A stretch of 11,238 bases of DNA from Vicinamibacterales bacterium (GCA_030745255.1 JASLOY010000066.1:1-11238); one strand, 5' to 3'; shown: positions 1-7,149, counted from the first letter of the stretch. The notes: generated from the sequence alone by a model not told the origin. Program-made: numbers and translations.

Positions 1-576
1 ACGCACGCGCCGGTCGGAATGGATCACCGTGACAGCCCGGACCACATCGTCGTCGAGTTGACCGACCCGCTGCTTTACACCTATCCGTTCCTGTTCATGT
101 CCGATGTCGGAACAGTCTGGTTCAGTCCAGAAGAGGCCGATCAACTGGGGACCTACTTGCGCAAGGGCGGGTTCCTGTGGGTCGACGATTTCTGGGGGCC
201 GTTCGCATGGGAGCAATGGGCAAGCGAGATTGGCAAGGTTCTTCCCCCCGGACAATTCCCCATTGTCGACATCCCGTTGTCGGACCCGATTCATCACGGC
301 ATGTTTGATGTCGAGGAGGTGCCTCAAGTTCCGTCGATCCAGCACTTTAGGCGGGTCGGTGGGACGAGCACGTCCGAGCGTGGCTCTCAGAGCGACGAGG
401 TCCACGTGCGGGGCATCTACGACGACCACGGTCGGCTGATGGTGCTCATGACCCACAACACCGATATCGCCGACGGCTGGGAGCGCGAGGGAGAAGACTA
501 CGAGTTCTTCTACCGCTTCTCGGTGACCTCCTACGCCGTCGGGATCAATTCCATTTTGCACGCGATGACGCACTGA
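1..576 (+). CDS. DUF4159 domain protein, 5' end outside the window
   Basis: The frame is open from base 1 to the TGA at 574-576. The ATG at 19 lies inside the domain, so the true start is upstream and this is the C-terminal ~191 residues. Family features seen are a YPFLFMSDVG stretch, a PEEADQLGTYLRKGGFLWVDDFWG block (two parts, about residues 43-66 counted from base 1), a PIHHGMFDV segment and a C-terminal GINSILHAMTH. Family knowledge: DUF4159 resembles a class I glutamine amidotransferase fold without a clear catalytic set, and in many bacteria it is encoded beside MoxR ATPase, DUF58 and VWA/BatA-type genes; the biochemical role is not known. I cannot see its upstream partners here. A heptamer repeat follows the stop after three bases, and the next gene runs in the same direction. 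The family call is fairly sure; the function is open. Confidence 0.85.
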   Translation, partial: THAPVGMDHRDSPDHIVVELTDPLLYTYPFLFMSDVGTVWFSPEEADQLGTYLRKGGFLWVDDFWGPFAWEQWASEIGKVLPPGQFPIVDIPLSDPIHHGMFDVEEVPQVPSIQHFRRVGGTSTSERGSQSDEVHVRGIYDDHGRLMVLMTHNTDIADGWEREGEDYEFFYRFSVTSYAVGINSILHAMTH

Positions 577-579
577 CAC

Positions 580-607
580 AGAAGTCAGAAGTCAGAAGGC
601 AGAAAAG
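580..607 (+). repeat. Tandem heptamer repeat after the DUF4159 stop
   Basis: Four consecutive 7-base units: AGAAGTC, AGAAGTC, AGAAGGC and AGAAAAG. The array starts three bases after the TGA stop and is all-purine apart from T/C at the end of units. The same unit family recurs at 3507-3534 and, degenerate, at 7186-7199. The function is unknown; it is too short and has no spacers, so it is not a CRISPR. Confidence 0.75.
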
Positions 608-698
608 GTTGGATGGCGGCGGCTCACCAACACCGTTTTCGACACTGCCGGCCGCTGACTTCCATCACAACATCATCGACACACGCCAAAGCCCAAAC

Positions 699-1388
699 GT
701 GACCTCCACGACCCCAGTTCTCGAGACCGTTGAACAGAATCCGGACCAACTGGCGCGGTCGTCCGTCATCTGGATGCATGGGCTCGGCGCCGACGGGCAC
801 GATTTCGCCTCCCTGCCCACGCAGCTTGGTATCTCGCCGGACCTGGCCGTCCGCTACGTGTTTCCCCATGCACCGGTCATCCCGGTCACGCTGAACATGG
901 GTATGCGGATGCGCGCCTGGTATGACATTACGAGTCTCAAGGCCCGTGGACAGGACGAGACCGGAATCCGGCGGTCGGCAGCGTCGATCGAGCAGCTGAT
1001 CGCGAGCGAGGTCAGCCGCGGCGTGCCGACGTCGCGAATCGTACTGGCCGGCTTTTCGCAAGGCGCCGCGATGGCGCTGTTCACCGGGTTACGCCACACC
1101 GCGCCGCTGTGCGGCATCATCGCGTTGTCGGGGTATCTCCCGCTGCACGAGGCTCTGCCGGTTGAAGCAAGCGCAGCCAACCATCAGGTCGAGATACTGC
1201 AGGTGCACGGACAGCACGACGACGTCGTGCCATACACGCTCGGGCACGGTAGCGCCGAGCTGTTGGGCGCCGCCGGCTACCGGGTTGAGTGGCACGAATA
1301 TGCGATGGCGCACGAGGTCTGTCTCGAAGAAGTGCAGGAGATCGGACGGTGGATGAACCGAGTGCTCGGGCAGGAGGCAGGAGGCTGA
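699..1388 (+). CDS. Carboxylesterase, phospholipase/carboxylesterase family (alpha/beta hydrolase)
   Basis: A cytoplasmic serine hydrolase expected to cleave short-chain or acyl esters. It matches the EstB/YpfH/acyl-protein thioesterase family along its length: HGLGADGHDF oxyanion-side motif, then AWYDI, nucleophile motif GFSQG (Ser120), acid in HGQHDDVVP (Asp174) and base in YAMAHEV (His205), numbered from GTG 699. The length of 229 residues fits the family (about 220). I chose GTG 699 because the frame also extends to a TTG at 609, but those extra 30 residues are unlike the family and the TTG abuts its only purine run. No good Shine-Dalgarno precedes GTG 699, so the start is uncertain. There is no signal peptide. 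The stop overlaps the next gene's start as TGATG, so it is probably the first gene of a coupled pair with the oligopeptidase. The natural substrate cannot be told from sequence. Confidence 0.88.
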   Translation: MTSTTPVLETVEQNPDQLARSSVIWMHGLGADGHDFASLPTQLGISPDLAVRYVFPHAPVIPVTLNMGMRMRAWYDITSLKARGQDETGIRRSAASIEQLIASEVSRGVPTSRIVLAGFSQGAAMALFTGLRHTAPLCGIIALSGYLPLHEALPVEASAANHQVEILQVHGQHDDVVPYTLGHGSAELLGAAGYRVEWHEYAMAHEVCLEEVQEIGRWMNRVLGQEAGG

Positions 1389-1390
1389 TG
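1372..1390 (+). promoter_or_regulatory. Shine-Dalgarno and TGATG stop/start overlap deciding the oligopeptidase start
   Basis: Two AGGAGG-like runs lie in the last codons of the esterase (CAGGAGGCAGGAGGC), immediately before TGATG at 1386-1390. ATG 1388 shares its A with the esterase stop, which is typical of translational coupling. It also places a lipoprotein signal peptide exactly at the N-terminus, which supports this start over the upstream in-frame codons reaching back to 1289. Confidence 0.8.
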
Positions 1391-3493
1391 GCGTTGCCGG
1401 CATTGTTCAAAGAGTCGCTGGTTGCCGGGGCAGTCGTTTCGGCGGTCGCTGTCCTGTCTGCCTGCGCCGCTGAGGAACCAGGAGTGAACGTGCCACCGCC
1501 ACCGACAGAGACACGCGAGGTCGTCGAGACGCTGCATGGCGTCGAGATCCGGGACCCGTATCGCTGGCTCGAAGATCAGGAGGCGCCGGAGACCCGCGCC
1601 TGGATCGACGAGCAGAACAGCTACACCGACACGCTGCTCGAGCCGCTGCCAGGTCGCGAGTCTCTGGAGTCGCTGGCGGGGAAGGTGCTGGAGGTCGACG
1701 CCATCGGACTGCCGAACGAGCGCGGCGGACGATATTTCTACAGCAAGCGCCGGGCCGACCAGGATCTGTCGGTCCTTTACGTGCGCGACGGCATCGACGG
1801 AGACGACCGGGTCCTCATCGACCCGCATCCGATGAGCCCGAACCATACAACCAGTGTCAGCTATCTCGACATCTCACGGGACGGCCGGCTCGTCGTCTAC
1901 GCGGTGCGGGACGGTGGTGTCGACGAAGTGTCGATTCACCTGCTAGACGTCGACACCGGCGAGGACCTCGACGACATGCTGCCGGAGGCGCGCTACGGGA
2001 ACGTCAACCTGACTCGGGACAAGACCGGCTTCTACTACGAGCGCTACGGCGACGTGACCCCCAAGGTCATGTTTCATGCGCTCGGGACCGACCCCGGCAC
2101 CGATACCCAGCTCTTCGGCGATGGCTACGATCTGCATCACATCCCGGTCTCGTTGCTGTCCGACGATGGTCGCTGGTTGTTGGTCCATGTGATCGAGGGC
2201 TCGTCAGGGCCGACCGAGATCCATCTGAAGGATCTGACCACCGAGGCGCCGTTCACCACCGTCATCAAGGACGGTGTAAGTGAGTCGTGGGCCGAGTTCG
2301 CCGGCGACCAGATTGTGATCACCACCAATCTCGACGCGCCGAACAAGCGGGTGGTGGTGGCCGATCCCGGCAACCCGGCAGTCGACCAGTGGCGGGAAAT
2401 CATCCCGGAGCGGAAAGACGTCGTCATTCAGGGGGCTCGCGGGCTTGGCGGTCAGCTGGCAGTGTCGTATCTACAGGATGTGCAGCCCCGCGTGGCCATT
2501 CACGACCTGTCGGGCGCCGGGGTGCGCGACATCACCTTCGAGACACTCGGGTCGGTCGGTGGTGGCACCGGCCGCTGGACGAGCGACGAGGCGTTCTTCA
2601 CATTTCAGTCCTACCATCGACCAAACACAATCTACCGCTACGATCTCGAGACCGGCGCGCAGACCGTCTGGGCACAGGTCGATGTGCCGATCGATACCGA
2701 TCGCTACGAGGTGACCCAGACCTGGTTCGCCTCGAAGGACGGCACCCGGGTGCCGATGTTCGTCACGCATCGCGCCGATGTCGTGCTTGACGGCACAAAC
2801 CCAACACTGTTGACGGGGTATGGCGGCTTCAACCTGAGCCGGACCCCGGCGTTCTCGTCGCTTGCGGCGGTGTGGCTGGAGAGTGGTGGTGTGTTCGCCG
2901 AGGCCAACATGCGGGGCGGCGGCGAGTTCGGCGAGGACTGGCATCGCGACGGGATGCTGGCAAACAAGCAGAATGTCTTCGACGACTTCATTGCGGCGGC
3001 CGAGCACCTGGTTGCCGAGGGCTACACCAGCCCCGAGCATCTGGCTCTACGTGGAGGTAGCAACGGTGGTCTGCTCGTGGGCACCGTGTCGAACCAGCGG
3101 CCCGATCTGTTCGGGGCGGTCGTCTGCACCTACCCGCTGCTCGACATGGTGCGATATCACCAGTTCCTGGTGGCGAGCTTCTGGGTGCCGGAGTACGGGT
3201 CGAGCGAAGACCCGGAGCAGTTTGCCTACATCCACGCCTACTCGCCGTATCACAATGTCGACGAGACGGCCCGCTATCCGGCCACGCTCTACATTACCGG
3301 TGACGGCGATACCCGCGTCGCGCCGTTGCACGGCCGCAAGATGGCCGCGCTGATGCAGGCGACCCATGGCGCCGCCACGCCGGTCCTGCTCCGCTATCAC
3401 ACCGACGCCGGACATTCCGGCGGCCAGCCGGTCTCGCAGCAAATCGAGGAAATGGTCGACACGGTCAGCTTCCTGCTGTGGCAGGTGGGGTAG
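1388..3493 (+). CDS. Prolyl oligopeptidase family serine peptidase (S9A), lipoprotein
   Basis: A 701-residue protein that should cleave short proline-containing peptides after Pro. N-terminal export signal with lipobox LSAC (Cys26), so it is probably lipid-anchored outside the cytoplasm. Residues about 35-75 carry the HGVEIRDPYRWLED motif of the S9A N-terminus; about 80-420 are the beta-propeller that gates access; about 430-701 are the peptidase domain. Catalytic triad: Ser558 in GGSNGG, Asp641 in GDGDTRVAP, His676 in DAGHSGG; all are intact. The GYGGFN and NMRGGGEFGEDWH motifs are also typical. The upstream in-frame extension to 1289 is rejected because ATG 1388 has the Shine-Dalgarno and starts the signal peptide. 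It overlaps the esterase by one base and is followed after 94 bases by another lipoprotein peptidase, which suggests a shared role in extracytoplasmic peptide breakdown. Confidence 0.95.
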   Translation: MALPALFKESLVAGAVVSAVAVLSACAAEEPGVNVPPPPTETREVVETLHGVEIRDPYRWLEDQEAPETRAWIDEQNSYTDTLLEPLPGRESLESLAGKVLEVDAIGLPNERGGRYFYSKRRADQDLSVLYVRDGIDGDDRVLIDPHPMSPNHTTSVSYLDISRDGRLVVYAVRDGGVDEVSIHLLDVDTGEDLDDMLPEARYGNVNLTRDKTGFYYERYGDVTPKVMFHALGTDPGTDTQLFGDGYDLHHIPVSLLSDDGRWLLVHVIEGSSGPTEIHLKDLTTEAPFTTVIKDGVSESWAEFAGDQIVITTNLDAPNKRVVVADPGNPAVDQWREIIPERKDVVIQGARGLGGQLAVSYLQDVQPRVAIHDLSGAGVRDITFETLGSVGGGTGRWTSDEAFFTFQSYHRPNTIYRYDLETGAQTVWAQVDVPIDTDRYEVTQTWFASKDGTRVPMFVTHRADVVLDGTNPTLLTGYGGFNLSRTPAFSSLAAVWLESGGVFAEANMRGGGEFGEDWHRDGMLANKQNVFDDFIAAAEHLVAEGYTSPEHLALRGGSNGGLLVGTVSNQRPDLFGAVVCTYPLLDMVRYHQFLVASFWVPEYGSSEDPEQFAYIHAYSPYHNVDETARYPATLYITGDGDTRVAPLHGRKMAALMQATHGAATPVLLRYHTDAGHSGGQPVSQQIEEMVDTVSFLLWQVG

Positions 3494-3506
3494 GTGGTGT
3501 GCTCAT

Positions 3507-3534
3507 AGAAGGCAGAAGGCAGAAGGCAGAAGGA
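3507..3534 (+). repeat. Tandem heptamer repeat after the oligopeptidase stop
   Basis: Three perfect AGAAGGC units plus a fourth AGAAGGA, in phase, starting 13 bases after the TAG stop. It has the same unit family, orientation and position (just after a stop codon) as the array at 580-607. The rest of the 94-base gap to the M28 start shows no convincing promoter or terminator. Confidence 0.8.
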
Positions 3535-3587
3535 AGCTTGAGCGCTTCGCCGTCATCCGCTTCAGCACGAACACGAGGAGGAGTGCA

Positions 3588-5246
3588 GTGTGCAAGATTC
3601 TCGCCGCTTGTGGCCTGATCGCGCTCGTCGGGTGTCAGCGCGCGTCGGGGACGCCGGACAGCGACTCTGACACGGTGCCGCTGCCGGTCATTGCAGCCGG
3701 CATCGGCGCCGACACGCTGCTCGCGGCGGTGGAGCGGCTCGCGTCGGACGAGTTCGAAGGACGCGCCCCGGGGTCGGAGGGCGAGACGCTGACGGTCGCG
3801 TATCTGACCGAGCAGTTCCAGGCGCTTGGCCTCGAGCCGGGCAACCCCGACGGCACCTGGGTGCAGAACGTGCCGCTGGTGGGTATTACGCCGATCGAGG
3901 GCGACACGATGACGGTCAGCCTCGGTGGCGACACCCGCACGCTGGAGCCCGGTGCCGACTACGCCGCCTACACCAAGCGGGTCGTCGACGAGGTGGAGGT
4001 GGACGCAGAGTTTGTATTCGTCGGCTACGGTGCGGTGGCGCCGGAGTACGACTGGAACGACTTCAAGGATGTGGACGTCACCGGCAAGATCGTGCTTTTT
4101 CTCGTCAACGACCCGCCGAGCGAGGAGCTGTTTGGCGGACAGGCGATGACCTACTATGGCCGCTGGACCTACAAGCACGAGGTCGCCGCCGAACACGGCG
4201 CAGCCGGCGCGCTGGTCATCCACGAGACCGAGCCGGCCGGCTACCCCTGGGAAGTGGTGGGCAGCAGTCCCTATGGCGAGTCGTTCGATCTGGTGGCGGA
4301 CGACCGCAACATGGGGCGCGCAGCAATCGAGGGCTGGATTCAGCGGGATGCCGCGGCGTCGCTGTTCGAGATGGCCGGGCTCGACTTCGAGACCGAGAAG
4401 GCGAAGGCAGCGACCGCCGACTTCCAGCCGGTCGCGCTGGGTGTCACCGGGAAGACGCGCGTGCGCAACACCCTGCGGACGATCGACTCGCAGAACGTCG
4501 TCGCGAAGCTGCCAGGCACCGAGGCGCCAGACGAGGTGGTGCTCTACATGGCGCACTGGGACCATCTGGGCAAGGACGACAGCCTGAGCGGCGACCAGAT
4601 CTACAACGGCGCGGCCGACAACGCCACCGGCACGGCGGGGTTGCTCGAGCTCGCGCGCGCCTTCACGGCCGGCGAGCCGCCGCGGCGGTCGGTGCTGTTT
4701 CTGGCGGTGACCGCCGAAGAGCAGGGGCTGCTCGGCTCGCGCTACTACGGCGAGCAGCCGCTCTATCCGGCGGCGCAGACTGTGGCGGCGTTGAACATGG
4801 ACGTGCTGAACCAGTGGGGCCGCACCAGCGATTTGACGATCGTCGGCATGGGGCAGTCTGGGCTCGATGACGTGGCGGGGGACATTGCCGGCCGGCTGGG
4901 CCGTGTGCTGAACCCCGACCCTGAACCGGAGAAGGGGTTCTACTACCGGTCCGACCACTTCTCGTTCGCCCACGTGGGCATTCCCGCGTTCTACGCCGAC
5001 CCCGGGGTCGACTACCTGGACAAGCCGCCCGGCTACGGGATCGAGAAGCGGGAGGAGTACACCGCCAACGACTACCACGCCGTGTCGGACGAGGTGAAAC
5101 CGGACTGGGATCTGACCGGCGCCCTCGACGACCTGACGTTCATGTATCACATGGGCGTCCGGCTGGCCGTAACCGACGAGTGGCCCGAGTGGAGCGCCAC
5201 CAGCGAATTCCGCGCCATTCGCGAGCGACAGCGGCCTGGGAGCTGA
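3588..5246 (+). CDS. M28 family zinc peptidase with PA domain, lipoprotein
   Basis: A 552-residue metallopeptidase, probably an aminopeptidase acting outside the cytoplasm. GTG 3588 is preceded by GAGGAGGAG at 3575-3583 and gives a short lipoprotein signal ending in lipobox LVGC (Cys16); the frame extends upstream into the previous gene, but without a signal. Residues about 40-75 hold the DEFEGRAPGSEGE entry motif of this subfamily and about 140-260 a protease-associated (PA) insert. The catalytic part has a full two-metal set: His323 in AHWDHLG, bridging Asp344 in GAADNATG, general base Glu377 and ligand Glu378 in AEEQGLLGS, Asp405 in NMDVLNQ and His497 in NDYHAVSDE. RSDHFSFAHVGIPA is also characteristic. 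All metal ligands are present, so it should be active. With the S9 oligopeptidase upstream it plausibly completes degradation of imported or periplasmic peptides. The substrate is unknown. Confidence 0.95.
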   Translation: MCKILAACGLIALVGCQRASGTPDSDSDTVPLPVIAAGIGADTLLAAVERLASDEFEGRAPGSEGETLTVAYLTEQFQALGLEPGNPDGTWVQNVPLVGITPIEGDTMTVSLGGDTRTLEPGADYAAYTKRVVDEVEVDAEFVFVGYGAVAPEYDWNDFKDVDVTGKIVLFLVNDPPSEELFGGQAMTYYGRWTYKHEVAAEHGAAGALVIHETEPAGYPWEVVGSSPYGESFDLVADDRNMGRAAIEGWIQRDAAASLFEMAGLDFETEKAKAATADFQPVALGVTGKTRVRNTLRTIDSQNVVAKLPGTEAPDEVVLYMAHWDHLGKDDSLSGDQIYNGAADNATGTAGLLELARAFTAGEPPRRSVLFLAVTAEEQGLLGSRYYGEQPLYPAAQTVAALNMDVLNQWGRTSDLTIVGMGQSGLDDVAGDIAGRLGRVLNPDPEPEKGFYYRSDHFSFAHVGIPAFYADPGVDYLDKPPGYGIEKREEYTANDYHAVSDEVKPDWDLTGALDDLTFMYHMGVRLAVTDEWPEWSATSEFRAIRERQRPGS

Positions 5247-5270
5247 CCCGGATCTGGGCCGATGCGGGTC
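5245..5270 (+). terminator. Possible terminator hairpin at the M28 stop, no U-tract
   Basis: GACCCGGATC (5245-5254) pairs with GATGCGGGTC (5261-5270) with one G-G mismatch across a six-base loop, and it begins within the stop codon. No T-run follows, so it may slow or protect the transcript rather than terminate intrinsically. It sits between the peptidase and DUF368 genes. Confidence 0.35.
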
Positions 5271-5314
5271 CGTCGCTCGGCGCAAAGTCGGTGTCGGCGA
5301 ACGTGTCAACGAGA

Positions 5315-5320
5315 TAGAAT
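5315..5320 (+). promoter_or_regulatory. Weak candidate -10 element before the DUF368 gene
   Basis: TAGAAT lies 50 bases before the GTG start and matches the -10 consensus at five of six positions. No good -35 hexamer is seen 16-18 bases upstream. It is the only AT-rich hexamer in this 124-base gap. Confidence 0.25.
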
Positions 5321-5370
5321 GACGCCGACTGCTTCTGTTTGCACCTGACCGCTCACCGCCGACCGCCTCC

Positions 5371-6390
5371 GTGTCACAGACCAACAGCACTGACGCCCCC
5401 GTTGACGTCGCCCTGTTCCGCGGCGAAGCGCTGGCCGTCCGCAGCATCGTCGGCGGCGCGTTCATGGGGCTGGCCAACCTCGTGCCCGGCATCTCCGGGG
5501 GCACGATGCTGCTCGCGGTCGGGATCTATCCGCAGTTCATCGGCGGTGTCGCCGAGGTGTCGACCTTCCGGTTCAGGCCCAAGGTCGTCCTGATGCTGGT
5601 GTGCGTCGTCGGTGCCGCCGCGGTCGCGATCGCCGGGTTCGCCGGACTGATTGGCATACTGCTCGACCAGTATCGGTGGGCGATGTACAGCCTGTTCATC
5701 GGGCTGACGCTGGGTGGGGTGCCGATACTCTGGCTGGCGCTTCGACCGGCCGAGGGCACCGTCGTCTGGAGTGCCGTCGTCGGCATCGTCTTGATGGCGC
5801 TGCTGGCCGCGACCGACCCGGAGCGTATCGGAAACGGCGGCGAGCCCGGCCTGGTCGCCTACACCATACTTGCGGTCGCCGGCTTCTCCGGCGGCGCGGC
5901 GATGATCCTGCCGGGCATGTCCGGTGCCTACCTCTTGCTCGTGCTCGGCCAGTATCGGACGATCCTTGACGCGGTCGAGATGGGCGCCGACGGCGCACGG
6001 GCCGGCGAGTGGGCCATGGCGGTGGAGTCGCTGCACGTGCTGGTGCCGGTTGGGATCGGCGTCGTGCTGGGGGTGGTGGGTGTCAGCAATCTCGTCAAGA
6101 TGCTGCTGGCCCGGTATCAGCGGGCGACGCTCGGTCTGCTGCTCGGGTTGCTGCTCGGTGCCGTGCTCGGATTGTGGCCGTTCACCGACCCGGTCGCGCC
6201 GCAGATCGGCGACATCATTCGCGGGGTAGAGCTCACCACACCTGAGCTCCTGGCGTCGGTCGAACCCGAACGCTACGCCCGCGTTTGGGTGGCTCCGTCG
6301 CTCTGGCAAATCGTCGGGGGCACCGCGCTGGTGCTGACCGGGTTCGGCGTCTCGTGGGGCATTTCGCACCTGGGCAAGGACGGGCCCTGA
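5371..6390 (+). CDS. DUF368 membrane protein (PopT-type undecaprenyl phosphate translocase family)
   Basis: A 339-residue polytopic membrane protein. It has the two diagnostic family repeats: GLANLVPGISGGTM at residues 33-46 and GGAAMILPGMSGAYLL around 174-189. These related Pro-Gly-x-Ser-Gly segments reflect an internal duplication. Hydrophobic helices fill the rest, and the C-terminus is a short hydrophilic tail. Family knowledge: DUF368 proteins such as Vibrio PopT recycle undecaprenyl phosphate across the inner membrane for peptidoglycan and polysaccharide synthesis; extending that to this protein is inference. GTG 5371 is the only start that keeps the first helix complete; it has no clear Shine-Dalgarno, and the bases just before it are pyrimidine-rich. 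It follows the M28 gene by 124 bases and a hairpin, so it may be transcribed separately. The gene converges with the Uma2 remnant 48 bases further on. Confidence 0.9.
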   Translation: MSQTNSTDAPVDVALFRGEALAVRSIVGGAFMGLANLVPGISGGTMLLAVGIYPQFIGGVAEVSTFRFRPKVVLMLVCVVGAAAVAIAGFAGLIGILLDQYRWAMYSLFIGLTLGGVPILWLALRPAEGTVVWSAVVGIVLMALLAATDPERIGNGGEPGLVAYTILAVAGFSGGAAMILPGMSGAYLLLVLGQYRTILDAVEMGADGARAGEWAMAVESLHVLVPVGIGVVLGVVGVSNLVKMLLARYQRATLGLLLGLLLGAVLGLWPFTDPVAPQIGDIIRGVELTTPELLASVEPERYARVWVAPSLWQIVGGTALVLTGFGVSWGISHLGKDGP

Positions 6391-6438
6391 CCCAGAGCGT
6401 ATGACCAGGACCAACGCCCAGCAGGCGGGCCTCGGATG

Positions 6439-6806
6439 CTATCGATTGGTGAAGTTGCCGGCGGCGTCGAAGATGAGGCCCGGCAGCAGGACCGACCGCA
6501 CGGTGTCGCCAGCAAGCGCGACCTGAGCCAGTCGATAGGCCGCATCAACCAGTGTGTAGACCTCGATCTGCTCGATGCCCGGGTCTACGATCCAGTACTC
6601 TGGCACGCTGTAGCGTGCGAACAGCTGCATCTTCTTGCCGCGGTCGGTCGCCGCCGTCGAGGGAGACAGCACCTCGACAGCGAGGCCCGGTCTGTTGCGG
6701 GTTACGCTGTCGAGTTTGACCATGTGGCGCCGTTCGGCGCGAAAAAACAGGACGTCGGGCTGCACGACGTCGTACTCATCGAAGACGATGTCGAGCGGCG
6801 CCGCAA
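6439..6806 (-). pseudogene. Uma2-family (DUF820) endonuclease, 5'-truncated
   Basis: Read leftward, the frame encodes about the last 120 residues of a Uma2-type PD-(D/E)XK nuclease: APLDIVFDEYDVVQPDVLF, then GLAVEVLSPST, then RYSVPEYWIVDP and a C-terminal VRSVLLPGLIF. The QPD Asp (codon 6754-6756) and the VEVLS Glu (codon 6673-6675), both core positions, remain. Intact members are about 185-200 residues and begin with a Y-E-(L/I)-x-(D/N)-G region that is missing here. The frame has no ATG, GTG or TTG before the GTG at 6763-6765, and an in-frame TGA stands at 6829-6831; the homology stops where a permease remnant begins in another frame. So the 5' third was lost in a rearrangement. Translation of a 108-residue fragment from GTG 6765 is possible, but it would lack part of the fold. 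Confidence 0.8.
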
Positions 6807-7084
6807 CCGATCCCCACGCCGAGCAGCGTCAGCATGGCCCCCCGTCCCACCACCAGCGTGTAGACGTCCGGGGTTCGGGCGCCCGGCAGCAGGTCGACGC
6901 CCCACGGAGCGAGCAGCACACCAGCCCCGGCCCCCGCCAGCAGCGCGCCTTCGGTGAGCAACTGGCGTGTCCGCCGTCCTCGTCCGGCTCCGAGCGCCAG
7001 CGGCAAAACGATCGCCGCCGTGAAGCCGGGGCTCCGCCTGAGCTGTCTGGCGCCGTAGCGCGCGTCCTGCCAGAGCTGGCTCAT
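6776..7084 (-). pseudogene. ADOP-type FtsX/MacB permease, internally deleted remnant (102 codons)
   Basis: From ATG 7084 leftward, residues 1-32 (MSQLWQDARYGARQLRRSPG followed by FTAAIVLPLALG) align without gaps to residues 1-32 of the intact permease at 8598-11060. Residues 32-46 (GAGRGRRTRQLLTEG) then match the intact protein's residues 311-325, and residues 66-95 (LPGARTPD, then LVVGRGAMLTLL) resemble its C-terminal helix around residues 775-805. Roughly 700 residues are thus missing, yet the reading frame is kept. The end runs into the Uma2 remnant in another frame. A TATAAT lies 66 bases upstream of the ATG, so it may still be transcribed. It is most likely a pseudogene; a small membrane protein with two or three helices is the alternative. 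Confidence 0.75.
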
Positions 7085-7149
7085 CGCGTTGAATGGCAGC
7101 AGGGCAGTGCGGTGGTCGCTATGCAGGCAATCTTGACGATGGCGCACCG

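Noticed and set aside
580..3534. The heptamer arrays as CRISPR or an origin with iterons.
   Set aside because: Units are seven bases with no spacers, only about four copies, and there are no Cas, Rep or DnaA-box features nearby.
3465..5504. A 679-codon open frame on the minus strand opposite the M28 gene.
   Set aside because: It is an antisense shadow created by high third-position GC; its protein is Arg/His/Pro-rich with no motif, while the plus strand carries all M28 metal ligands.
5374..6414. A long minus-strand open frame opposite the DUF368 gene.
   Set aside because: Its composition is rich in Gln, Asp, His and Arg and lacks domains; the plus strand has both DUF368 motifs and membrane helices.
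6415..6427. CGCC/GGCG hairpin between DUF368 and the Uma2 remnant as a bidirectional terminator.
   Set aside because: It has only four base pairs and no T-run on either strand, so it is not distinguishable from background in GC-rich DNA.
6439..7084. Uma2 and permease fragments as a mobile element or toxin-antitoxin module.
   Set aside because: There is no transposase, terminal inverted repeat or target duplication, and both pieces are recognisable truncated members of ordinary families.
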